Below, one piece after another: positions 6,280-12,951 of a DNA stretch of 17,415 nt (the first letter of the stretch is position 1; each line of letters starts with the position of its first letter). This DNA is from Alphaproteobacteria bacterium (lineage in GTDB: Bacteria; Pseudomonadota; Alphaproteobacteria; Sphingomonadales; Sphingomonadaceae). A program made the position numbers and the translations under genes. The notes under the pieces are model-generated. The model was not told where the DNA came from. It saw nothing but the letters and a program-made list of their open reading frames with translations, and searched no databases. The DNA is taken from contig JAHJSJ010000224.1 in NCBI GenBank assembly GCA_018830415.1, positions 1-17,415 of the forward strand, read 5' to 3'.

Positions 6280-7350
6280 TTACGCTGGCATTCCGGCTGC
6301 GCGGGCGAATTCGTAAGCGCGCTCGGTCAATGGGCGCACGCGGTCGCTCATCGCCTGCGCATGGGCAGACGACGCGGTGCCATCGATCACGCGCTTCTTG
6401 ATCCCCTGCATGATCCCGGCGAGCCGGAACAGGTTATAGGCGAAATACCAATCCATCGGCGGAACGGGATAGCCGGTGCGCGCGACGTAGCGTTCGACCG
6501 CTTCTTCGACCGTGGGGATGCCCAGTGCCGCCAGATCCAGCCCCAGCAGCCCCGCACGTCCGTCAGCGGGTTGGAACCAGTTGAGCATCAGGTAGCTGAA
6601 ATCGGCAATCGGATCGCCCAGCGTCGACAGCTCCCAATCGAGCACTGCGATGATGCGGGCTTCCGTCTTGTGAAAAATCACATTGTCGAGCCGGTAATCG
6701 CCATGCACCACGGATGAGCCGTGCTGCGGCGGGATGGTTTGCGGCAGCCATTCGATCAGCCGCTCCATTTCGGGCATCAGTTCGGTTTCAGACAGCTTGT
6801 ATTGCTTGGTCCAGCGGGCGATCTGGCGCGCGCAGTAATCGGTTGGCTTGCCATAACCGCCAAGGCCGATGGCTTCGGGTTGATTAAGGTGCAGATCAGC
6901 CATCGTGTCGATCAGCGCGTGATAAAGTTCGCGGCGTTCGGCAGGTTCGATCCCCGGCAGCGCGCCGTTCCACAATGACCGCCCATCGGCCATGCTCATC
7001 ACGAAGAACTTTGATCCGATCACAGCGGTATCTTCGCACAGGCCATAGGTGCGCGGGACGGGAAAGCCTGTGGGATACAGCCCGGTCATCGCGGTATATT
7101 CACGGTCAACCGCGTGAGCCGATGGCAGCAGCTTGCCGAACGGCTGACGGCGCAGCACGTAGGATGCGCCGGGCGTGTCGATCCGGTAGGTCGGGTTCGA
7201 CTGCCCGCCCTTGAACTTGGTGTAGCTGATCGGCCCCGCGAAGCCTTCGACATTGGCCTCGAACCAGCGGGTCAACGCGGCGAGATCGAGCTGGTCTTTC
7301 TCGGTCACCGCGACCGTGCCGACCATTTCCTTGTCGTAATCAATATCCAT
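6280..7350 (-). CDS. APH-fold phosphotransferase family protein (ACAD10/11 kinase-domain / LvaA-like)
   Basis: A 356-residue kinase of the aminoglycoside-phosphotransferase fold. Visible motifs are KGGQSNPTYRI (47-57, glycine-rich nucleotide region), YVLRRQPFGKLLPSAHAVDREY (family signature beginning at residue 64), the catalytic loop HGDYRLDN (216-223, with D218 and N223) and the metal-binding LDWELSTLGDP (237-247, D238). This subfamily matches the kinase half of ACAD10/ACAD11 and stand-alone partners of acyl-CoA dehydrogenases rather than antibiotic-modifying enzymes. In that group (bacterial LvaA, mammalian ACAD10/11) the kinase phosphorylates the hydroxyl of a 4-hydroxyacyl-CoA. ATG 7350 overlaps the TGA of the alcohol dehydrogenase gene by one base (TGATG), implying translational coupling. 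A longer frame reaching 7686 lies inside that gene and was rejected. The substrate is inferred, not shown. Confidence 0.9.
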   Translation of the reverse strand: MDIDYDKEMVGTVAVTEKDQLDLAALTRWFEANVEGFAGPISYTKFKGGQSNPTYRIDTPGASYVLRRQPFGKLLPSAHAVDREYTAMTGLYPTGFPVPRTYGLCEDTAVIGSKFFVMSMADGRSLWNGALPGIEPAERRELYHALIDTMADLHLNQPEAIGLGGYGKPTDYCARQIARWTKQYKLSETELMPEMERLIEWLPQTIPPQHGSSVVHGDYRLDNVIFHKTEARIIAVLDWELSTLGDPIADFSYLMLNWFQPADGRAGLLGLDLAALGIPTVEEAVERYVARTGYPVPPMDWYFAYNLFRLAGIMQGIKKRVIDGTASSAHAQAMSDRVRPLTERAYEFARAAGMPA

Positions 7351-8438
7351 CAGTCGAACACCACCACGCTGCGCGCCGAATGGCCTGCGCGCATCTTGTC
7401 GAAACCTTGGTTGACCTGATCCAGCGGGATGCGTTCGGCAATGATCGTATCGAGATCGAGCAGCCCGCGCAGGTAGAAATCGACGAGGCGCGGCAGATCG
7501 ATGGGGAAGTGGTTCATTCCCATCAGCGCGCCCATCAGCTTTTTGCCGCCGAGCAGATCCATCGCCGAAAGGCCAACCTTGCAATCCAATGGCATCATGC
7601 CGAGAATCACTGCTGTTCCCCCGCGCCGCAACGACGCCACTGCAAGATCGGCTGAGGCTTGTCTGCCCACCGCTTCGATCCCCCAATCGACCCCGCCGCC
7701 CGAGATCGCGATGATCTGCTTGGCCGCATCCTCGGCCAGCGCGTCGATGGTATGGGTCGCGCCGAGCACTTCGGCCAGCGCGCGCTTTTCGGGAAGCGGA
7801 TCGGCGGCGATGATCTTGCCTGCGCCGGCAATCCTTGCGGCATTGATCGCGGCGAGGCCCACGCCCCCACAGCCCACCACCAGCACGGTTTCGCCCGGCG
7901 TCACCTTGCAGGCGTTGAAGATGGTTCCCGCCCCGGTGGTCACCGCGCAGCCGAGCACGGCGGCGCGGTCAAACGGCATGTCCTTGTCGATCGCGACGCA
8001 GGCATGTTCGTGGATCAGCATCTGTTCGGACAAGGCCGACAGGTTGAGCATTTGCGCCACCGGCGTTCCATCGCCCCGCACCATGCGCGGCGGTTCACCC
8101 TTGGCACGGCGGGTGTCGGCGCCCATGCACAGCGCCATGCGGCCCGTTACGCAGAACTCGCAATGCCCGCAAAAGGCGGACAGGCAGCTGACGACATGAT
8201 CGCCGGGCTTCACCGTCTTCACTTCCGATCCGACCGCGCGCACGATCCCCGCCGCTTCATGCCCCGGTATAGCGGGGAGCGCGTGGGGATAATGCCCATC
8301 GATGAAGTGCAGATCGGAATGGCACAGCCCGCAGGCCTTGGTGTCGATCAGCACTTCATGCGGAAGTGGGTCGGCAAAGGTGACGTCGCCGATGGTCAGG
8401 CCTTGGCCCGGTTGTTCAAGAATCGCGGCTTTTGCCAT
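7350..8438 (-). CDS. Zinc-dependent alcohol dehydrogenase (MDR family)
   Basis: A 362-residue medium-chain dehydrogenase/reductase. Catalytic zinc ligands are C39 (CGLCHSD), H60-E61 (GHE) and C164 (LGC). The structural zinc lobe has the four cysteines C90, C93, C96 and C104. The dinucleotide fold shows VVGCGGVG (187-194) and an acidic D213 after the second strand (AADPLPEKR), which favours NAD over NADP. Overall it resembles class III-like or benzyl-type ADHs of bacterial catabolic clusters. Such enzymes interconvert an alcohol with an aldehyde or ketone; the substrate is not determined. A GGAG site precedes ATG 8438. It is coupled to the downstream kinase gene by a one-base overlap and probably co-transcribed with the acyl-CoA dehydrogenase upstream, separated from it by a REP-like repeat. 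No residue is missing. Confidence 0.95.
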   Translation of the reverse strand: MAKAAILEQPGQGLTIGDVTFADPLPHEVLIDTKACGLCHSDLHFIDGHYPHALPAIPGHEAAGIVRAVGSEVKTVKPGDHVVSCLSAFCGHCEFCVTGRMALCMGADTRRAKGEPPRMVRGDGTPVAQMLNLSALSEQMLIHEHACVAIDKDMPFDRAAVLGCAVTTGAGTIFNACKVTPGETVLVVGCGGVGLAAINAARIAGAGKIIAADPLPEKRALAEVLGATHTIDALAEDAAKQIIAISGGGVDWGIEAVGRQASADLAVASLRRGGTAVILGMMPLDCKVGLSAMDLLGGKKLMGALMGMNHFPIDLPRLVDFYLRGLLDLDTIIAERIPLDQVNQGFDKMRAGHSARSVVVFD

Positions 8439-8450
8439 TGATCCAAATCT

Positions 8451-8540
8451 CCGTTCGCCCTGAGCCTGCCTGAGGGCTGTTCTTCTTCATGACCCGTTGC
8501 TCGAAGAAAAGCAGTGCTTCGACAGGCTCAGCACAAACGG
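8451..8540. repeat. Two-armed REP/BIME-like palindromic element
   Basis: Two 28-base arms lie in inverted orientation: 8451-8478 and 8513-8540, separated by 34 bases. The arms share 20 of 28 positions when one is reverse-complemented, around the core CTGAGCCTG. Each arm can fold on its own: GCCCT/AGGGC (8457-8461, 8473-8477) and GTGCT/AGCAC (8514-8518, 8530-8534). The differing stem bases are compensatory. The arm core is close to CTGAGCCTGTCGAAG, a motif I know to be repeated widely in sphingomonad intergenic regions. TTCTTC and GAAGAA in the spacer extend the pairing. It lies between the ACAD and ADH genes, within a probable transcript, and could act as an mRNA stabiliser or attenuator. Confidence 0.75.
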
Positions 8541-8554
8541 ATTTCCTGACTGGC

Positions 8555-9892
8555 CTAGCGCGCCACACCCATATCGCCCGAGCTGAAGCTCGCGCCGTCA
8601 GTGGTGGCCCGCCCATGATCGCCGCGCAGCGCATTGGCCGTGGGGCCGGGGCGCGGGGCGTGCTTGGCGAACTCCATATGCGCAATCGAACGCGCGTGGA
8701 CTTCATCCGGCCCATCGGCCAGCCGCAAGGTGCGTTGGTTGGCGTAGCTGCGCGCAAGACCGTAATCTTCCGAAACGCCGCCGCCGCCATGCGCCTGGAT
8801 CGCATCGTCGATAATCCGCAGCGCCATGGTGGGGGCCTGCACCTTGATCATCGCGATTTCCTGCTTGGCCGCCTTGTTGCCGACCTTGTCCATCATGTCT
8901 GCGGCTTTCAGGCAGAGCAGGCGGGTCATGTCGATATCGATGCGGGCACGTGCGACGCGTTCTTCCCACACCGAATGCTTGTAAACCGGCTTGCCGAAGG
9001 CTTCGCGTTCCTGCAGGCGGCGGCACATTTTCTCCAGCGCTTCTTCCGCGACGCCGATGGTGCGCATGCAGTGGTGGATGCGGCCCGGCCCGAGGCGGCC
9101 TTGGGCGATTTCAAACCCGCGCCCTTCGCCCAGCAACATATTGGTGACGGGGACGCGCACGTCCTTCATCTCGACTTCCATGTGGCCGTGCGGGGCATCA
9201 TCGTAACCGAAAACCGGCAGGTGACGCAGGATGTTCACGCCGGGGGTGTCAATTGGCATCAGCACCATCGATTGCTGGGCGTGGCGCTGGGCGGAAAGAT
9301 CGGTTTTACCCATCACAATCGCGACCTTGCAGCGCGGATCGCCAAGGCCCGAAGACCACCACTTGCGCCCGTTGATGATGTAGTGATCGCCGTCCCGCTC
9401 GATCCGGGTTTCGATATTGGTGGCATCGGACGAAGCGGTGAACGGCTCGGTCATCAGGAAGGCCGAACGCACTTCCCCGTTCATCAGCGGACGCAGCCAC
9501 TGCTCCTTCTGTTCGCGCGTTCCATAGCGGTGGAACACTTCCATATTGCCGGTATCGGGCGCGGAACAGTTGAACACTTCGCTGGCCCAGCCGATGCGGC
9601 CCATTTCCTCGGCGCAGAGCGCATATTCGAGGTTGGTGAGGCCCGGCCCTTCAAATTCGAAGCTGTCATCGACATGGTGGTGGCTGTCATTGCGCGGCGG
9701 CATGAACAGGTTCCAGATGCCGGCTTCCTTGGCCTTGGCCTTGGTTTCCTCGACGATCGGAAGCACCTTCCAGCGATCGCCTTCGCGGTCTTGCTGGTCA
9801 TAGACCGCCACGTTGGGGCGCACATGCGCGGCGATGAAATCGCGCACGCGATTGCGCCAATAAAGCTGACGTTCGGTGGGTTCGAAATCCAT
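8555..9892 (-). CDS. Acyl-CoA dehydrogenase, ACAD10/11-like
   Basis: A 445-residue flavoenzyme of the acyl-CoA dehydrogenase fold. Helical N-domain 1-140; flavin motifs LMTEPFTASSD (146-156) and RKWWSSG (176-182); adenine-pocket motifs REAFG (296-300) and QAHGGGGVSEDY (366-377); and LADGPDEVH (391-399) where typical ACADs have the catalytic 'EGTSEI'. The DGPDEVH ending is characteristic of ACAD10/ACAD11 and their bacterial relatives, which act on phosphorylated 4-hydroxyacyl-CoAs or long branched acyl-CoAs. Residues 411-445 form a Pro/Gly/Ser-rich tail beyond the usual family end. ATG 9892 was chosen because GAGGAAC precedes it and the family N-terminus starts there; a 42-residue extension to 10018 is not family-like. 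It sits between the carrier gene and the ADH and kinase genes on one strand. Confidence 0.94.
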   Translation of the reverse strand: MDFEPTERQLYWRNRVRDFIAAHVRPNVAVYDQQDREGDRWKVLPIVEETKAKAKEAGIWNLFMPPRNDSHHHVDDSFEFEGPGLTNLEYALCAEEMGRIGWASEVFNCSAPDTGNMEVFHRYGTREQKEQWLRPLMNGEVRSAFLMTEPFTASSDATNIETRIERDGDHYIINGRKWWSSGLGDPRCKVAIVMGKTDLSAQRHAQQSMVLMPIDTPGVNILRHLPVFGYDDAPHGHMEVEMKDVRVPVTNMLLGEGRGFEIAQGRLGPGRIHHCMRTIGVAEEALEKMCRRLQEREAFGKPVYKHSVWEERVARARIDIDMTRLLCLKAADMMDKVGNKAAKQEIAMIKVQAPTMALRIIDDAIQAHGGGGVSEDYGLARSYANQRTLRLADGPDEVHARSIAHMEFAKHAPRPGPTANALRGDHGRATTDGASFSSGDMGVAR

Positions 9893-9971
9893 GGGGATGT
9901 TCCTCTCTCGTCCTGAATTGCAATCGACTCTGCGGACAACCGTGGCAGAGCCTCGTGCGCCCGCCAAGCTC

Positions 9972-11468
9972 TCATTTCTGGGGCGCGGGCAAGATTCCCT
10001 CCTGCGCGAATGGCGCATCCGGCGCTGCCGCTACGGCATCGCGATTTTCCCGCATTCGGCGTTCGGCCAGCCGGTTGACCCGCGCTTCGTGATCTTCGCG
10101 GCTGATCGGAAAGCGCGCCAGCCACCATGCGGCAATTACCGCCAGCAACAGCATCGCACCGCAGTAATAGATTACCAGATCGGTGATGACCCCCTGAGGC
10201 ACGGTGCCGGGGGAGGCATCGGTGGCAAGCTGAGACAAGGAGATGATCTGCCCCGACATAAAAATCCCCGCGCCCGTCGCACATTTCTGCACCAGCCAGT
10301 TACCCGAATAGAACGACCCTTCCGCGCGGCGGTTGGTGCGTTCCTCAAACGCCTCGACAATTTCGGCAATCATCGAGGTTGCCGATACCAGCGAGATGGT
10401 CCCCAGCGAATTGGCAATCAGCACGAAACCGTAAAACAGCCCGGTCGAAGCCGTGCTGCCGGGTTGCGGCCAGAAGCCAAGCAACAGCAACGCGAACGGC
10501 GTAATGCCAATCGAGGTGCCGACAATCATCGCAAGGCCTGCGCTTTTCGCTTTGCCAAACCGGCGGTGCAGCGGGCCGATCATCACGAACATCAGCACCA
10601 CTGATGCAAACAGCACCAGCGGATAGAGGATCAACTGCGCACGAGTGAGCTGCCACACGAACAGGTTGAGATAATTGGTGATCGAAAAGGTCATGCCTTG
10701 ATGGACATAGGCGGCCAGCCCGCCAACCGCGAAAATCAGAAACGCGCGTTCGGAAAATGCTTCGGTAATCTCGCTGAACGCGCCCTTGATGGTGAACGGG
10801 GCGGGCTTGGTTGCGGGCAGGCGAGCCACGAGTTTGTGCTGCCCCAAAGCCGACCCGATCACCGACGCCGCCATCAACACCGCGCCGAATATGCCGAACA
10901 CGAAATAGCCGTCTTGCTGCAACAGCCCTTCGGCGCCGGGCATGAAGACCGTGTAGGCCAGTACCATCATGCCCAGCCCGCCGATCCACCCGCCCATCGC
11001 GCGGTATCGGAACAAGGTGGTGCGTTCATCGTAATCGGCGGTGATTTCCGGCACCAGGCTGATCGACGGCACTTCGCAAGCCGATAACAGCAGGCGCACG
11101 GCAATCGCGATCCCCAGCAATCCGGCAAAGCTGGGCGCTTCGCCGCTGGGCGGGCTCCACAACAGCACCCAGCAAAAGGCCAGCGGGATCGGCGCGGCAT
11201 AGAGCCACGGCAGGCGGCGGCCCCAGCGGGTGTAGGTGCGATCCGACAGGTTGCCAAGGATCGGATCGACCACCGCATCGACCAGCAGCGCAATCAGCAA
11301 GGCAACGCTGACCAGCGCTGCATCCATGCCCAGCACCTGATTGTAGAAAATCAGCAGGAAAAATGAAAAACCATTGTCTTTCACGCCGAATGCGACCGCG
11401 CCAAAGCCCTGAATCAGCTTCAGGCGCATCGGCAATTTGCCTGTGATTAAACCAGCACCGCCGCTCAT
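9972..11468 (-). CDS. MFS transporter, GPH (glycoside-pentoside-hexuronide:cation symporter, MelB-like) type
   Basis: A 498-residue inner-membrane carrier with about 12 hydrophobic segments. The signature of the MFS_2/GPH group is in the first half: VDAVVDPILGNLSDRTYTRWGRRLPWL (split around residues 63-89), where D64/D68 and the loop RWGRR correspond to MelB cation-site and loop residues. A long central loop follows LGQHKLVARLPATKPAPF, and the C-terminal 55 residues are a charged cytoplasmic tail. Sphingomonad members of this group often lie beside catabolic genes, so the likely cargo is the compound processed by the flanking acyl-CoA genes or a conjugate; this is inference. M1 at 11468 has a weak ribosome site, and M14 at 11429 is an alternative. 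It is first in the leftward operon, 79 bases before the ACAD gene. Confidence 0.92.
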   Translation of the reverse strand: MSGGAGLITGKLPMRLKLIQGFGAVAFGVKDNGFSFFLLIFYNQVLGMDAALVSVALLIALLVDAVVDPILGNLSDRTYTRWGRRLPWLYAAPIPLAFCWVLLWSPPSGEAPSFAGLLGIAIAVRLLLSACEVPSISLVPEITADYDERTTLFRYRAMGGWIGGLGMMVLAYTVFMPGAEGLLQQDGYFVFGIFGAVLMAASVIGSALGQHKLVARLPATKPAPFTIKGAFSEITEAFSERAFLIFAVGGLAAYVHQGMTFSITNYLNLFVWQLTRAQLILYPLVLFASVVLMFVMIGPLHRRFGKAKSAGLAMIVGTSIGITPFALLLLGFWPQPGSTASTGLFYGFVLIANSLGTISLVSATSMIAEIVEAFEERTNRRAEGSFYSGNWLVQKCATGAGIFMSGQIISLSQLATDASPGTVPQGVITDLVIYYCGAMLLLAVIAAWWLARFPISREDHEARVNRLAERRMRENRDAVAAAPDAPFAQEGILPAPQK

Positions 11469-11537
11469 AGGCAGCCGCCTGCGCTGGCTTTCAGCCCGCC
11501 GAATCCGGCCAAATTCTCTCTCCCGTTTTCAGTTTCG

Positions 11538-11565
11538 AACCTAGACCGATTGTGCGGGCCGTCAA
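11538..11565 (-). promoter_or_regulatory. Putative promoter for the leftward transporter-ACAD-ADH-kinase operon
   Basis: On the minus strand TTGACG (11565-11560) is followed after 16 bases by TAGGTT (11543-11538). Five of six -35 bases and three key -10 positions match the sigma-70 consensus. Transcription would begin near 11531, giving a leader of about 60 bases before ATG 11468. It is placed as expected within the divergent gap. Confidence 0.45.
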
Positions 11566-11611
11566 TCATGCAAGCCTGACGCTACGGCATCGCAGTTCGG
11601 GCGATCAGTGC

Positions 11612-11641
11612 TTGCAGGGGCCGTGCGAATGCCGATAACGT
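11612..11641 (+). promoter_or_regulatory. Putative promoter for the rightward ACAD-ACAD-SDR operon
   Basis: TTGCAG (11612-11617) is followed after 18 bases by TAACGT (11636-11641). The match is modest. It lies about 40 bases before ATG 11681, leaving a short leader that holds the GAGAGGAG ribosome site. Confidence 0.28.
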
Positions 11642-11651
11642 AAGCGTCAAG
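11633..11651. promoter_or_regulatory. Possible operator-like site in the divergent gap
   Basis: CGATAACGTAAGCGTCAAG, read on the other strand as CTTGACGCTTACGTTATCG, resembles the TTGACGTTTACGT-type sites reported for MerR-family regulators of acyl-CoA catabolism such as LiuR. It overlaps the putative rightward -10 box. No regulator gene is in the window. The resemblance is weak and from memory. Confidence 0.2.
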
Positions 11652-11680
11652 TGGGAGCTTATCGAGAGGAGAATCGGCTC

Positions 11681-12874
11681 ATGGCTGATCTGGAAACATT
11701 CCGCAGCGAAACCCGTGCATGGCTGGAGGCGAACTGCCCGGCTGAAATGCGCGAGCCCGTTCGCGATGAAGATGACGCCTATTGGGGCGGACGCCGTGCC
11801 AAGTTCAAAAATGACGCGCAAAAAGCATGGTTCGAAGCCTGTCTGGCCAAGGGCTACACCGTGCCTGCATGGCCCCAAGCTTACGGCGGGGCAGGGCTGA
11901 ACCCGGCCGAAGCCAAGGTGCTGCGCGAAGAAATGAGCCGCATCAACGCCCGCCCGCCCTTGTCGTCATTCGGCATCTGGATGCTCGGCCCCGCACTGCT
12001 GCATTTTGGTACTGAAGGGCAGAAGCAGCGCTTCCTCAACGAAATCGCGCGCGGCGAGATTCGCTGGTGTCAGGGCTATTCGGAACCGGGTTCGGGCAGC
12101 GACCTTGTCAGCTTGCAGACCTTTGGCGAAGACAAGGGCGATAGCTGGGTGGTCAACGGCCAGAAGATCTGGACATCCTACGCCGATCACGCCGACTGGA
12201 TCTTCTGCCTCGTGCGCACCGACAAGGCCGACAAATATCAGGGCATCACCTTCATGCTGTTCGACATGGCGAGCGAAGGGGTGAGCACCAAGCCGATCCT
12301 GCTGATCAGCGGCAATTCGCCGTTCTGCGAAACCTTTTTCGACAATGTTTCAGTGCCCAAATCCTATGGCGATGATTGCCCGGCCTATGTCGGCCAGATC
12401 AATCGCGGGTGGGATGTGGCCAAATATCTGCTCGGCCACGAACGCGAGATGATCTCGGGCGCGGGCGGCGGCGACCGCACGGCGGCGATCGGCGCGGCGA
12501 TGAAGCGCGCGGCGGCCCGCACCGGCGATGACATTGACCCCGTGCTGCGCGCCGAACTGGCGATGTTCGATGTCGATGCGCTGGCTTATACCGCGATGGG
12601 CGAGAAGTTCCTCGATGAAATCAAGGTTGGCAAGGCGCACCCGGCGCAGCCCAACATGATGAAATATGTCGGGACGGAACTGAACAAGCGCCGCCACGAA
12701 TTGATGATGGCGGCGGGCGGTTCACGCAGCCTTGAATGGGACAGCGAGGAAACCGGCGGCGGCAAGCCTTCGCGCGGCTGGCTGCGCACCAAGGCGAACT
12801 CGATCGAGGGTGGCACCAGCGAGGTGATGCTCAATGTGATCGCCAAGCGCATTCTCGATCTGCCGGGCGCGTAA
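11681..12874 (+). CDS. Acyl-CoA dehydrogenase subunit with catalytic Glu and flavin-side motifs
   Basis: A 397-residue acyl-CoA dehydrogenase. Present: PAWPQAYGGAGLNP (63-75), CQGYSEPGSGSDLVS (130-144, flavin motif), NGQKIWTSYADHADW (159-173) and the C-terminal IEGGTSEVMLNVIAKRIL (375-392), where E376 sits at the usual catalytic-base position. Absent: the R-x-x-F-G adenine-pocket motif (the region around 255-275 reads EREMISGAGGGDRTAAIG), and the Q-x-x-G-G-x-G motif is degenerate (MMAAGGSRSLEWD, 342-354). This half-set is the complement of the motifs kept by the next gene's product, suggesting a heteromeric enzyme as in mycobacterial steroid FadE pairs. ATG 11681 follows GAGAGGAG; the in-frame ATG 11651 lacks one. 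It is first gene of the rightward operon, 77 bases before its partner. The substrate is unknown. Confidence 0.93.
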   Translation: MADLETFRSETRAWLEANCPAEMREPVRDEDDAYWGGRRAKFKNDAQKAWFEACLAKGYTVPAWPQAYGGAGLNPAEAKVLREEMSRINARPPLSSFGIWMLGPALLHFGTEGQKQRFLNEIARGEIRWCQGYSEPGSGSDLVSLQTFGEDKGDSWVVNGQKIWTSYADHADWIFCLVRTDKADKYQGITFMLFDMASEGVSTKPILLISGNSPFCETFFDNVSVPKSYGDDCPAYVGQINRGWDVAKYLLGHEREMISGAGGGDRTAAIGAAMKRAAARTGDDIDPVLRAELAMFDVDALAYTAMGEKFLDEIKVGKAHPAQPNMMKYVGTELNKRRHELMMAAGGSRSLEWDSEETGGGKPSRGWLRTKANSIEGGTSEVMLNVIAKRILDLPGA

Positions 12875-12951
12875 TTTGAAAGATTGAACGTCATCACGGC
12901 CCCCAAAAACCTTGGCGCCGAGGTGACGGGCACCATAGAGAGGGAAAACCA

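Noticed and set aside
6280..7350. Aminoglycoside resistance as the role of the APH-fold kinase
   Set aside because: Subfamily signature and neighbours (ACAD, ADH) match acyl-CoA-linked kinases, not antibiotic-modifying enzymes, and there is no mobile context.
7351..7686. Upstream in-frame extension of the kinase gene by 112 codons
   Set aside because: It lies inside the alcohol dehydrogenase gene in another frame, and the one-base TGATG overlap gives a natural start at 7350.
8489..9916. A 475-codon open frame on the plus strand opposite the ACAD11-like gene
   Set aside because: It lies wholly opposite a gene with complete family motifs. Its protein is rich in His, Arg and Ala with no domain, as expected for the antisense frame of GC-rich coding DNA.
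12875..12951. CGTCA...TGACG pair between the two ACAD genes as a regulatory palindrome
   Set aside because: The arms are only five bases and over 30 bases apart, which is expected by chance.
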